From: Mycobacterium sp. GA-1841 | Lineage (GTDB): Bacteria; Actinomycetota; Actinomycetes; Mycobacteriales; Mycobacteriaceae | Reading direction: 5' to 3' | Assembly (NCBI RefSeq): GCF_001954135.1 | Contig: NZ_MBEQ01000017.1 | Span: 124,001 to 188,000 of the forward strand | DNA: 64,000 bases | Shown here: piece after piece, positions 46,636 to 54,723 of the stretch | How the letters are laid out: each line of letters opens with the position of its first letter | Numbering within the stretch: position 1 is the first letter of the stretch | Translations under genes and position numbers: made by a program | The notes under the pieces: generated by a model | What the model was told of the DNA's origin: nothing | Databases searched by the model: none | Seen by the model: the letters and a program-made list of their open reading frames with translations, nothing else

Positions 46636-46791
46636 ATGATCGTGCTCGGCATCATCCTCCTGTTGATCGGCTATTTCGCCGGTATCTCGATCCTTTACAC
46701 GATCGGCGGGATCCTCGTGGTGATCGGCATCATCCTGTGGATTCTCGGGGCCGTTGGTCGTCCGGTGGGCGGCCGAAAAGTCTGGTTCTGA
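46636..46791 (+). CDS. DUF6131-like small membrane protein
   Basis: A 51-residue protein consists of two adjacent hydrophobic helices (MIVLGIILLLIGYF and GGILVVIGIILWILGAV) and ends in RPVGGRKVWF, the typical ending of the actinobacterial DUF6131 family. I chose ATG 46636 because family members start directly with the first helix. A longer frame from TTG 46564 is possible. Function unknown. It lies 82 bp after the penicillin-binding protein gene and just before a strong hairpin. Confidence 0.75.
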   Translation: MIVLGIILLLIGYFAGISILYTIGGILVVIGIILWILGAVGRPVGGRKVWF

Positions 46792-46795
46792 CCCT

Positions 46796-46830
46796 GGCGG
46801 AAGGTGTATGGCACCTTCACACCTTCCGCC
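46796..46830. terminator. 12-bp stem-loop terminator between convergent genes
   Basis: Perfect arms GGCGGAAGGTGT (46796-46807) and ACACCTTCCGCC (46819-46830) enclose an 11-nt loop. It starts 5 bp after the DUF6131 stop and ends at the stop codon of the minus-strand lipoprotein gene, so it can serve both directions. Confidence 0.75.
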
Positions 46831-47543
46831 TACGGCCGTTGCGGTGGAGCGTCAACCCGTGCGGAAATCTGCTGAGCAATCTTGACAGCAGAGTCCGCCG
46901 GGTTGGCGCTACACGTGTTTATGTCGACCACGACGTTGTTGTTCGCCGTCAACGCTCGGCCGCAGGCCCAGCCGCCTTCCTTGGCGTTTGACTGCGTGGC
47001 GACGGTGCTCAGGACACCGTTTTCGTCGGAGATGGGTCCCGCATCCCACAGTGAGCCGGTTTGCGTGTGGGTGTAGTGCTTACAGGCCGGCCACTGCCGC
47101 GCCGACGCGGCGTAAAACGCCTTGGCCTGGTCGGCGTTGGCGAACAACACCACGGCCTGATGGGCGTAATGCGCGGAGGTTTCGGGATCCCGCAACGTCA
47201 CCTCATGCTCGTCGGTGAACCCGCTGTCGGCATAGGTCACGGCCTGCGCGGCACCGTCGACGGCGAGGCACTCTCGAGGCTCCATCGTCGAACTGTCATC
47301 GGACATTTTGGAGCTGGTATCCGTGACCACCATCCCCTGTGCCGCCATCGCCGCGTTGATCTGCTCGGGCGAAAGCACCAGCCGGGGCAGGATTTTCACC
47401 GCGAGCGGTACCGGGGCGAACGATGTGATCATCGGTTTGTTGTTGGTCGTCGTCTCAGCCGCTTGCTCTTCAGCCTTCCCGCCGCAGCCCGCGGCCAGGA
47501 CACAGGTGGTGGCAATGGCGATCGTGGTTGTCACAAAGCGCAT
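46830..47543 (-). CDS. Lipoprotein with PknH-like extracellular sensor domain
   Basis: The 237-residue lipoprotein has lipobox LAAGC near residue 20 and a domain resembling the extracellular sensor of kinase PknH (PknH_C). It shows the LSPEQINAAMAAQGM start, a conserved YADSGFTDEHE region, WPACKHY, and a late GWACGRALTANNNVVVD segment. Cysteines are placed for two disulfides. M. tuberculosis has free-standing versions such as LppH. It probably binds an unknown envelope ligand. It marks the left edge of the accessory island that follows. Confidence 0.85.
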   Translation of the reverse strand: MRFVTTTIAIATTCVLAAGCGGKAEEQAAETTTNNKPMITSFAPVPLAVKILPRLVLSPEQINAAMAAQGMVVTDTSSKMSDDSSTMEPRECLAVDGAAQAVTYADSGFTDEHEVTLRDPETSAHYAHQAVVLFANADQAKAFYAASARQWPACKHYTHTQTGSLWDAGPISDENGVLSTVATQSNAKEGGWACGRALTANNNVVVDINTCSANPADSAVKIAQQISARVDAPPQRP

Positions 47544-47675
47544 TCGAAACTCCCCCTTGGACGCATGGTGGCCAATTCCAGGGAAACAACGAAGTCACAT
47601 TCGGCGCAGAACATCTGTGGTACTGGGTGAAGTATTTTCGCAAACGTTACCGAAACACCATCAGCCAGGACAGGG

Positions 47676-47733
47676 TTGAGGCGGCCAGTATGCATTTCGT
47701 ACTCTTGGGGACTACGAAATGCATACTCAAGAG
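47676..47733 (+). promoter_or_regulatory. AbiEi promoter with nested inverted-repeat operator
   Basis: A -35-like TTGAGG (47676-47681) and -10 TACTCT (47700-47705) are 18 bp apart. A perfect 14-bp inverted repeat, GTATGCATTTCGTA (47688-47701) and its complement (47713-47726), covers the spacer, the -10 box and the start region. A second pair, CTCTTG (47702-47707) with CAAGAG (47728-47733), is interleaved. AbiEi antitoxins are known to repress their own promoters through such repeats. Confidence 0.7.
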
Positions 47734-47739
47734 GTGACC

Positions 47740-48393
47740 ATGGCGCTGCGCCGAAGCACTCCGCTCCCGCCCGCCCTCGCGCTAGCCCCACTGAAAACGA
47801 TCCGGCCCCGGCACGCCGCGGCTGTGTACCAGCATCCTCGAGCGCAGCTGGCCCGCCTGGAACGAAACGGAGTCCTCCATCGGCTCGCTGATGGCTATTA
47901 CGTCGTCAAGCCGCCGGAAATGGCGGGTCGACAATGGATGCCGAGCCTGGAATCAGCGTCGGCGGGCGTCGCCGCGGCGATTTTCGGCTTCGACAACATT
48001 GCCGTCATGGGCGTCAGCGCCGCGCGCCTCCATGGTGCGATCCCTCGTGCCTTGGCCACTGCGATCGTGGCGGTGCCACGACAGCACCGGCCGATAGCAC
48101 TGTCTGATCGACCAGCAACGGTGCGGTTCGTCAAACGCGACATCACCGCACTGGACGTAGAGCGAATCGAGTCCGAGCTAGGACCCGTGCTGGTGACCAC
48201 ACCGGAACAGACAATTCTAGATTTGGCCCATCGACCGTCCCTGGGGGACAACGAAACCGACGCGCCAGCCGCCATCGCTGCCCTCTACGCGCGCAGCGAC
48301 AGGCAACGCCTCGGGCGGCTCGCAGTCGAACAACGTCGAGTAGCTTCCCTGCGCCGCGCGGATGACTGGGCTGAAACTCACGATCGGGCCTGA
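47740..48393 (+). CDS. AbiEi-family antitoxin (type IV toxin-antitoxin)
   Basis: This 217-residue protein resembles the AbiEi antitoxin family. The N-terminal part has a short winged-helix region (VYQHPRAQLARLERNGVLHRLADGYYVV split near residues 30-57) that binds the promoter. The C-terminal domain contains the typical LVTTPEQTILDLA motif around residues 148-160. AbiEi proteins silence a nucleotidyltransferase toxin, AbiEii, encoded next door. Here that toxin is broken. ATG 47740 has GAGG 6 nt upstream. ATG 47719 lies inside the operator arm and is less likely. The gene may persist as an orphan repressor or as an anti-toxin against related systems. Confidence 0.78.
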   Translation: MALRRSTPLPPALALAPLKTIRPRHAAAVYQHPRAQLARLERNGVLHRLADGYYVVKPPEMAGRQWMPSLESASAGVAAAIFGFDNIAVMGVSAARLHGAIPRALATAIVAVPRQHRPIALSDRPATVRFVKRDITALDVERIESELGPVLVTTPEQTILDLAHRPSLGDNETDAPAAIAALYARSDRQRLGRLAVEQRRVASLRRADDWAETHDRA

Positions 48394-48524
48394 TGAATTG
48401 CAACTCAATTCGGTGTCGCCGATGATCTCATTGCCATCAGAAGCCGTAAAGCGGCGGACCAATTCTTGGTGATGAACCGACTCAACCGGACCCCTCCGGT
48501 GCGTCGTGTCACCAGACCACCACC

Positions 48525-49077
48525 TCGGCGTTGTTGCCGCTACGCATGCGAGTCGCGGTGTCGATCGGACCATGGAAGGGCAACGCGGCCTGGGATGTGT
48601 CCACCGGAGACCCCATCGTTCCGCCGCCCCGACAGGTAACCTCGAATCCTTGGCGAGCCGATCACGCTGCTCGGCTACGCGCCCGAAACGACCATCGCCG
48701 AAAAGGGTGTCACCATACTCGAACGCGGCATCACCTGTACCCGCTGGCACGACTACGTTGACATCGTTGCGCTCGCCCGAGCCGGAAACAATTCCGCCGA
48801 GCTCCTCGGCGCAGCCCGGGCCGTCGCCAGACACCGCGGTGTCAACCTCGAAGACGTCGGACCACACCTCGCCGGCTACAGCGCAGTAGCACAAGCGAAA
48901 TGGGCCGCATGGCGACGCAAGGAACACCTCGAAACCGCCTGCGAAGAGATCCTCGACAACCAGCTCGCCTTGGTTGCCGCGTTGCCGCATGCCTCGACGC
49001 CGTCTTCGTTCTCAGCCCTGACTAGCCAGAGGCTTGCGATCGATGAGAAAGAACCGACTCATGATCAGTCAGCCTGA
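48525..49077 (+). pseudogene. Frameshifted remnant of AbiEii-type nucleotidyltransferase toxin
   Basis: Two reading frames carry consecutive parts of an AbiEii-like C-terminal half. The first (about 48525-48640) reads LPLRMRVAV...AWDVSTGDPIVPPP. The second (about 48641-49077) reads LLGYAPETTIAEKGVTILER, then TRWHDYVDIVALA and AKWAAWRRKEHLE, and stops at TGA 49075. The expected LESLLGEP link is broken near 48640-48651 by small deletions, and a stop lies in the second frame at 48637. The N-terminal nucleotidyltransferase motif (GS...DxD) is not seen in the 130 bp after the antitoxin gene, so it is deleted or unrecognisable. The toxin should be inactive. Confidence 0.75.
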
Positions 49078-49078
49078 A

Positions 49079-49135
49079 GTGGGGCGGCGGGGCTCGAAGC
49101 CGTGACAACCCGCGACCAATGGAATATAAGTCCCG
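49079..49135 (-). repeat. Degenerate copy of the tRNA-Met 3' half (att-like remnant)
   Basis: The stretch repeats the 3' half of the tRNA at 51513-51586 in the same orientation. Matching blocks are GTGGGGCGG (49079-49087), CGGGGCTCGAA (49088-49098) and CCCGCGACCAATGGA (49109-49123), and similarity fades in the anticodon region. A 10-nt insertion (49099-49108) interrupts the T loop, so no functional tRNA can form. Duplicated tRNA 3' ends are the usual mark of site-specific integration, which makes this a decayed attachment site at the far end of the KAP segment. Confidence 0.7.
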
Positions 49136-49161
49136 ACGGTCAGTCTTTCTCGACAGCCGCG

Positions 49162-51312
49162 CTACCCGCGAGGGATACCTTCGGCGATCGACCTGATCGA
49201 GGCGCGCGCGAAGTCAACGCGGTTGTTAGGTGACGTGTCTTCCTTGTTGATCTGCGAAAGCCAGGGAGCGTCGGGGAAACTTGCTGCAAGGCGAATGGTT
49301 GCTTCGTTACTGAATAATTGGAAAAGCGTATCGCCGTTAAAGGCCAGTTCTGGCGAGACACCATCTTTGCCTTGCCACTTGTTCACAGTCACCATCGCCG
49401 GTACGACTCGGCTCAAGAGCGAAGCGGAATCTGCATTTAATAGCTTGTCGCCGATGCTGTAAAAATTCTCTTTATCGCTTAGAAATACCACGACAGAAAC
49501 AAGTGTATTTAGATCTAATCCAGAATCAAGTAGGCCGACCAGATCAGTCGTTAGTCGACGGTAGTAGTAGCGGCCCAACTCCTGAAGCGCAACGCCGCTT
49601 TGGTATTCCGTATGGCGTCGATCGCGCAATATCCGGACTACGAGGTGAAGCACATCTTTCGGTTCGAGGCTCCCTAGCACATCAGAGGCTCCCAGAACCC
49701 CGACGGAAAGGGCATTGAACACTTCCGCTTCAAGCCAGCGCCAAAGCACCCGCTGCGCCGAATCGAACGCTGGCTCATCCTCGCTCGACTTACATTTTCG
49801 CTCAAACAAAAAAAGGGCCAGGTTCTTACTCGGCTCCACAAGGTGTCCAGATCTATAGGTCAGGCTCTTTTCGTACGCCAGCGCAGCTCGCTGATTATTC
49901 GAACCGTCAACAATATCGAGGTATCTCTTGACATCATCGACCGCTTCAGATCCCATTATTATAGAGTCAACCGCCGCTTCAATAAGCTGATCCTCGACGT
50001 CATCTTCCGCTATACCAAAAACGAAATATCGCTGAAAGTACGCGTCATCGGACAGAGCTTTTTTATGTTCCTTAAAGTACATTTTGTTTGATTTGATTCC
50101 CGGAAAGAGCCCACTTAACACTTGCTGTACGAGCGCGGCATCCTCATCGGTATCAACGGAAGATCGAATCCGATTGAACCACTCCTTCTGGTCAATTTCA
50201 GCCTCTTCTAGGAGACCCACCCGCTCTTTACCGGTTTGAAGGGAAGTCTTCCACGTAGGAATCCTGTCATAAATGTTATGGAAAAAGACCCGTAAGAAAC
50301 TAAGAGCTATGAAATCGACGATATCGACCTCTTGAAGAGGGAACATCGCTGCATATGCTGATAATTGCTCCCGAAATCGTGCATGCGCCCTTGGTGTTAC
50401 CAGCGCGTGGCCGAGTATCTCGGTATATTCAGAGAGGCGATCGGAGTGCGTCGGATTGAGGCGCACTTTGTGGGCCTCGATTAGTTCGATAATCGTTTGC
50501 GTCAAGAGTCTTCGTTGGATTACCCCGGCAATTGGTGGTACCTCAAAAGGATATTGGACAATCTTCTCCATAAATTCCGTTGATCGAGACGCCAAATTTT
50601 TGCCTCTCAACAGGCTGACAACCGTGGCTTGATCGTACGCAATTAGATAATGCACATTCGGGAATCGGCCAAGTAGTCGCACCACCTTGAGTAGGGATAG
50701 TAGTTCGTCTGCATCAAGCCGATCAACATCATCCGCAATCAACAACACTCTTGATCCAAGAGACGCCAGCACTTTGGAAACATCCTCAAACTGTCTGTGC
50801 CACGGTGGATTAGAAAGCTCCAACGCCTTCTCAGCAGCTCCGCCGAGGCCCGCGCCCGCATATGGAATCGCCTTCAACAGCGGAGCGCACACAGTCGCGT
50901 ACTTCCTGAGGCTTTCCCTGGCCTTTCGCGATTTCTCGTCTTCCCCGTCGAGCAGAGATGCAACGGCAGCAAGGAATTCGAACTGTAACCCGGCAGCCGT
51001 GTCCGACGCCCACGGTGAAAATACTGCAATTTTCCAGTCGTCGCCCAAACGCTTCCGAACCATATTTATGAGTGACGTCTTCCCGCTCCCCCAAGGACCC
51101 ACAAGGCCAAACACAGTGCTCTTCTGACCAGGCACGCACGCGTCCATACGGGCGGCAACCATATCCGCGAATCGTTTCCGGTCGAGGTCGTCTCCATCAT
51201 CGGAGTCGAGTGCGTCATCGGTCCAAAGGGCGTCGACTAGCGGATCGGAACGCTCAACTTCAGCGGCGACTGTTTCAGTGTTTTGCGAGCGCCGAGACTT
51301 CATCCCAAACAT
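49162..51312 (-). CDS. KAP-family P-loop NTPase
   Basis: This 716-residue protein has the KAP NTPase fold. Walker A GPWGSGKTS is at residues 72-80 and Walker B VLLIADDVDRLD at 189-200, followed by the NVHYLIAYDQ sensor strand near 220. The family is named after Kidins220/ARMS and the plasmid phage-exclusion protein PifA, and many members are thought to act in anti-phage defence. No clear membrane helices are inserted in the P-loop domain. The C-terminal 400 residues are helical and not recognised. ATG 51312 has GGGAGGG 7 nt upstream. Codon use is visibly A+T-richer than in neighbours. It lies between a tRNA-Met and a degraded tRNA copy, indicating transfer. Confidence 0.85.
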   Translation of the reverse strand: MFGMKSRRSQNTETVAAEVERSDPLVDALWTDDALDSDDGDDLDRKRFADMVAARMDACVPGQKSTVFGLVGPWGSGKTSLINMVRKRLGDDWKIAVFSPWASDTAAGLQFEFLAAVASLLDGEDEKSRKARESLRKYATVCAPLLKAIPYAGAGLGGAAEKALELSNPPWHRQFEDVSKVLASLGSRVLLIADDVDRLDADELLSLLKVVRLLGRFPNVHYLIAYDQATVVSLLRGKNLASRSTEFMEKIVQYPFEVPPIAGVIQRRLLTQTIIELIEAHKVRLNPTHSDRLSEYTEILGHALVTPRAHARFREQLSAYAAMFPLQEVDIVDFIALSFLRVFFHNIYDRIPTWKTSLQTGKERVGLLEEAEIDQKEWFNRIRSSVDTDEDAALVQQVLSGLFPGIKSNKMYFKEHKKALSDDAYFQRYFVFGIAEDDVEDQLIEAAVDSIIMGSEAVDDVKRYLDIVDGSNNQRAALAYEKSLTYRSGHLVEPSKNLALFLFERKCKSSEDEPAFDSAQRVLWRWLEAEVFNALSVGVLGASDVLGSLEPKDVLHLVVRILRDRRHTEYQSGVALQELGRYYYRRLTTDLVGLLDSGLDLNTLVSVVVFLSDKENFYSIGDKLLNADSASLLSRVVPAMVTVNKWQGKDGVSPELAFNGDTLFQLFSNEATIRLAASFPDAPWLSQINKEDTSPNNRVDFARASIRSIAEGIPRG

Positions 51313-51512
51313 TCGATAGCCCTCCCAGATCAATCGAAGGCTGAAGTTACTCCAAGCGTTTCGCGCCTGGCGCATGGGTACCGCAATCGTTGTGGCAACG
51401 GTTCCGGGGAAAGACGGCGCTGCTGTGTCGCGTCCTCCCTAATGAGGTTGCTGGTTTCGCGAAGGCTGATGACAGACCGCTGAAATTGGACGTTGCTTCC
51501 AAAAATTCTCGG

Positions 51513-51586
51513 TGGGGCGGGCGGGGCTCGAACCCGCGACCAATGGATTATGAGTCCACGGCTCTAACCGACTGAGCTACCGCCCC
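51513..51586 (-). tRNA. tRNA-Met (anticodon CAT)
   Basis: A complete cloverleaf reads on the minus strand. The acceptor stem GGGGCGG pairs with CCGCCCC, the D arm starts GCTCAG, the anticodon loop CTCATAA has CAT at 51552-51550, and the T arm is GCGGGTTCGAGCCCCGC. The CCA end is not encoded. The stem does not have the unpaired first position expected of an initiator, so it is an elongator tRNA-Met, or possibly a tRNA-Ile with modified CAT. Its 3' end faces the KAP gene and has a degraded duplicate at 49079-49135. Confidence 0.93.
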
Positions 51587-51668
51587 CGGGCGCGTCTGCG
51601 CGCCCAATATGGTCCCACACGCCGCAGGCACGCACGCCCATGAGGGGGTTGGACCCGCCGGCCACGGT

Positions 51669-51674
51669 TACGCT
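51669..51674 (+). promoter_or_regulatory. -10 box of the holin-like gene (leaderless)
   Basis: TACGCT ends 6 nt before ATG 51681. A TTGGAC at 51649-51654 is too close (14 bp) to be a convincing -35 box. The same -10 sequence and geometry occur before the penicillin-binding protein and sulfatase genes in this window. Confidence 0.5.
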
Positions 51675-51680
51675 CGCCGC

Positions 51681-52049
51681 ATGGTCCGCTTTTTGCTGCG
51701 TATCGCGATCTTCCTGGGCGCATCGGCCATCGGTCTGCTGGTGGCGGCATGGCTGGTTCCCGGTGTCTCGGTGTCGGCGTGGGGTTTCATCACCGCGGTG
51801 GTGATCTTCTCCGTGGCCCAGGCGGTCCTGTCCCCGTTCTTTCTCAAGATGGCCACCCGCTACGCGTCAGCATTCCTCGGTGGCATCGGGCTGGTCTCCA
51901 CCCTCGTTGCACTGATCCTGGCCTCGGTGTTCACCCACGGGCTCAGTATCAGCGGCATCGGCTCCTGGATCGCGGCGACGGTGGTGGTCTGGCTGGTCAC
52001 GGCGGTGTTGCCGGCGCTGCTGCTCAAGAAGAAGGCGACCTCGACGTAA
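51681..52049 (+). CDS. Phage holin family (four-helix) membrane protein
   Basis: The 122-residue protein is almost entirely hydrophobic with four predicted helices, and ends in a lysine-rich tail. It resembles the phage holin family 4 superfamily proteins common in mycobacterial chromosomes, which are not thought to be phage lysis proteins. Transcription is probably leaderless at ATG 51681. Its TAA stop shares a base with the ATG of the aldolase gene (TAATG), so the two are coupled. Function unknown. Confidence 0.78.
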   Translation: MVRFLLRIAIFLGASAIGLLVAAWLVPGVSVSAWGFITAVVIFSVAQAVLSPFFLKMATRYASAFLGGIGLVSTLVALILASVFTHGLSISGIGSWIAATVVVWLVTAVLPALLLKKKATST

Positions 52050-53107
52050 TGCTCGACGGTGGGATCATGGCGGACGTGCCCTCTCACGCGTTCGCCTCCG
52101 ACAACGCCGCCCCCGCACATCCGAAGATGATCGAGGCGATCGCCACGGCCAACGCCGGTGCCGTCGCGTCCTACGGCAACGATCCCGCCACACGGCGCGC
52201 CACCGACGCCATCAAGGCCGTCTTCGACGCCCCCGACGCCGAGGTGCTGTTCGCGCTCACCGGCACCGCGGCCAACGTCATCGCACTGGCTGCGGCGGTG
52301 CGTCCGTGGCAGGAGATCCTGTGCAGCGACGTCGCGCATTCGCTCGTGGACGAGGCCGGCGGCCCGGTTCGGCTCTCCGGCGCCCCGCTGACCAAGCTGC
52401 CCAGCGACAATGGCCTGATCGACCCGGCCGCGCTCGACGCCGCGGTCGCTCGGCGCGGGCCGGTGCATCACTCGCAACCGCGGATCGTTACCATCACCCA
52501 GTCCACCGAGAACGGGCGGGTCTGGACGCCGCAGGCGATCAAAGACTTCGTCGATCACGCACACGACCTCGAACTGCTGGTCCATGTCGACGGCTCCCGT
52601 CTGGCCAACGCAATTGCCGCACTGGACATCTCACCATCGGAAGCGATCGCCGATGCCGATATCGTCACCGTCGGTGGTACCAAGAACGGCATGCTGATGG
52701 GTGATGCGATCCTGGTGCGCCGCCCGGAAGTATTCGACGGAATCCGCTTCGTGCACAAGCAGATCGGTCACCTGGCCAGCAAGCAGCGGTTCGTGGCGGC
52801 CCAGTTCGAGGCGATGTTGGACGACGGCCTCTGGTTGCAGACCGCCGCCCATGCCAACCGGATGGCCGCCCGGCTCAGTGTGGGCCTGGAAGCACTGGGG
52901 CTGAAGCTGGCCTGCCCCACCGAGGCCAACGAAGTGTTCGTCGACCTCGATCCCGTCGCCTACGCCGCGGTGACGCCGCACTATGCCGTCCATCGGCCCG
53001 ACACGCTGCGGCCCACGGTGCGGTTCGTGTGCTCGTGGGCCACGACCGAGTCCGAGGTCGACGACGCCCTGAAACTGTTGACGTCGGTTTCCACCGCGGG
53101 GTCGTAG
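52049..53107 (+). CDS. Threonine aldolase / beta-eliminating lyase
   Basis: This 352-residue protein is a fold-type I PLP enzyme of the threonine aldolase family, cleaving threonine or allo-threonine to glycine and acetaldehyde. Typical are FASDNAAPAHP near the start, LTGTAANVIAL around residues 71-81, HVDGSRLANAIAAL near 181-194 and the cofactor lysine in VTVGGTKNGML near 210-220. ATG 52049 overlaps the previous stop. ATG 52067, with a GGTGGG upstream, is an alternative. It converges on an AhpD-like gene after a 60-bp gap with no recognisable hairpin. Confidence 0.87.
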   Translation: MLDGGIMADVPSHAFASDNAAPAHPKMIEAIATANAGAVASYGNDPATRRATDAIKAVFDAPDAEVLFALTGTAANVIALAAAVRPWQEILCSDVAHSLVDEAGGPVRLSGAPLTKLPSDNGLIDPAALDAAVARRGPVHHSQPRIVTITQSTENGRVWTPQAIKDFVDHAHDLELLVHVDGSRLANAIAALDISPSEAIADADIVTVGGTKNGMLMGDAILVRRPEVFDGIRFVHKQIGHLASKQRFVAAQFEAMLDDGLWLQTAAHANRMAARLSVGLEALGLKLACPTEANEVFVDLDPVAYAAVTPHYAVHRPDTLRPTVRFVCSWATTESEVDDALKLLTSVSTAGS

Positions 53108-53167
53108 ATCCGCGACGCGCACCACCCGGACGTAGAAAACGGCGAACCTCGCGAGTCCGTACAAGGC

Positions 53168-53995
53168 TCAGCTGTAGACCGGCTGCCCGTCGGCACCGAG
53201 CCGGTACTGTTCGGTTCCCTCGTCGACATGAGCCTCGTCGACCCCGAGTGCGACCGCCACTTTGTTGCAGGCGTTGCGCATGACATCAAGGGTCAATTCA
53301 ACGGCTTCGTCCTGCGAAAAGTGTTGCCGTAGTTCCTCAGCGGACACCTGGGCCGGAGTCCAGATCAACGCGTCGACGTAACGCAGGGCCGCCTTGTGCC
53401 GCTCGGACAGGCTCGACCGCTCGAACTGGTCGATGCTGTCGTAGTCCGACTCGGTCGCGCCGGCCTCCAACGCCGCGACCTCCCGCAACGATTTGCACAG
53501 TCGGCAGTTGTGTTGGCGGGCGCCGCGCAGCCGCACGATCTCGGAAGTCACCGGGTCAAGCGCACGCATCCGTCCCACCGCGGGCACAAAGGAGTCCAGC
53601 ACGTAGTCGGGCGGATTGGTGTCGTGGTCCCACGCGACGGACTCGGTGGGCCACTCCACGCCCAGCACCGACAATCCCGCCTGAACCCGCGGCACAAAAT
53701 CGGCGATGTAGATGAGCGTCGACACGGTGAACACGTCGGCGCCGAGCAGATCGGAGAAGGCCGCCCGCTGCGCGGCGTTGATCGCGCTGACATCGATGCT
53801 GAATTGCTCGGCGAACTCGGTCACCATCGGGTCGACGGCTCCGCCCCTGGTCTCGGCCGGAAGGGGCGCCAACCCCAGCGTCGAGGCACACACTTCACGC
53901 ACCGCGGCGTTGATATCGGCCAACTGTGGTGGCGATACCGCGACCAGGCGCGTCAACTCCCTGAGCAGATCGGCAGACACACCGGCAGTATCCAT
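53168..53995 (-). CDS. Carboxymuconolactone decarboxylase / AhpD-like protein
   Basis: The 275-residue product is an all-helical AhpD/CMD-type protein. The redox CxxC occurs as HNCRLCKSLRE at about residues 162-172, in a region where AhpD has its catalytic cysteines, so a peroxidase or disulfide-relay role is possible. It is about twice the length of a single CMD domain and may hold two. ATG 53995 is used; a GTG directly before it could also start. Substrate unknown. It is followed on the same strand by unrelated membrane and protease genes. Confidence 0.8.
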   Translation of the reverse strand: MDTAGVSADLLRELTRLVAVSPPQLADINAAVREVCASTLGLAPLPAETRGGAVDPMVTEFAEQFSIDVSAINAAQRAAFSDLLGADVFTVSTLIYIADFVPRVQAGLSVLGVEWPTESVAWDHDTNPPDYVLDSFVPAVGRMRALDPVTSEIVRLRGARQHNCRLCKSLREVAALEAGATESDYDSIDQFERSSLSERHKAALRYVDALIWTPAQVSAEELRQHFSQDEAVELTLDVMRNACNKVAVALGVDEAHVDEGTEQYRLGADGQPVYS

Positions 53996-54019
53996 CACCG
54001 TCGGCGCCGATGGGCAGGT

Positions 54020-54718
54020 TTATCGGCCCGCAGCGTTTCGTCGCCGCCGTTCCCAGGGCCAGGTCATCAGCGCCCACACCACCGCCACCACAGCGCTGGC
54101 CACCAGGACATACACCGGCCACGGCCCCATCAGATCGAGCAACGAGGCGGTGGCGGGTTTGGCGTTGAGGAATCCATAGTTGGTCCCCGCAACAGCGTTG
54201 AAGGTCATGGTCCCCGCCGCCCATATCGCGGTCACCAGCACCACAAGCCGGTAGCTGCGCCAGGTCGGCCGCATCCCCCGCCCCCACGTCAGATAGATGG
54301 CCGCCCACACCACGAGCAGGTGGATCGACCAGAACGCCAGGTATTCGTAGTGCGGGAAATCCGGGCTCTTGAGCACCGGTGAGATCAGCGCCTGTGTACT
54401 CAGCACCAAACCCCAGTAATAGGTGAGCACGAAAGCCCATTGTCGTTGAGACCACAGCGCATACGCCCCCGCGACGGTCGCCAGGTCGGTCAAACGCAGT
54501 GGTACCGACCGCTCGATCGTGGGCGGGATGAGCGTGTACACCAACATCGCGACATAGATCGCAGCCGTCAGCCCGCCGAGGATGCGGCCCAACACCCGCG
54601 ATTGGTGTTCGGTCTGGCGGCGCCCCACCCAGATCAACGCCACCGCACCGACGACAAACACGGCGATTGCGGCCCAGTGCGACGGGCCGTAAACCGTGAA
54701 TTGCCGTTGGATCAACAC
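54020..54718 (-). CDS. TIGR02206-family membrane protein
   Basis: A 232-residue protein with six or seven predicted membrane helices. It matches the YwaF/TIGR02206 type, with FTVYGPSHWAAI at the start, an LPLRLTDLA-like segment (VPLRLTDLATV) near residue 70 and a GTNYGFLNAKP motif near 180. Function is unknown in this family. It starts at GTG 54718, 5 bp after the tldE stop codon, so it is probably the last or near-last gene of the tldD-tldE transcript. Confidence 0.82.
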   Translation of the reverse strand: MLIQRQFTVYGPSHWAAIAVFVVGAVALIWVGRRQTEHQSRVLGRILGGLTAAIYVAMLVYTLIPPTIERSVPLRLTDLATVAGAYALWSQRQWAFVLTYYWGLVLSTQALISPVLKSPDFPHYEYLAFWSIHLLVVWAAIYLTWGRGMRPTWRSYRLVVLVTAIWAAGTMTFNAVAGTNYGFLNAKPATASLLDLMGPWPVYVLVASAVVAVVWALMTWPWERRRRNAAGR

Positions 54719-54723
54719 CTACC

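Noticed and set aside
48217-48990. Minus-strand 257-codon frame opposite the AbiEi/AbiEii region
   Set aside because: The plus strand carries recognisable AbiEi and AbiEii motifs. The minus frame shows none and has no ribosome site.
49162-51512. Complete prophage or integrative element
   Set aside because: Despite the tRNA duplication, no integrase, excisionase, replication or phage structural gene is present. Only a remnant is supported.
51681-52049. Phage lysis holin
   Set aside because: The protein resembles the holin-like family, but it is coupled to a metabolic gene and no endolysin or phage genes are near. It is a chromosomal membrane protein.
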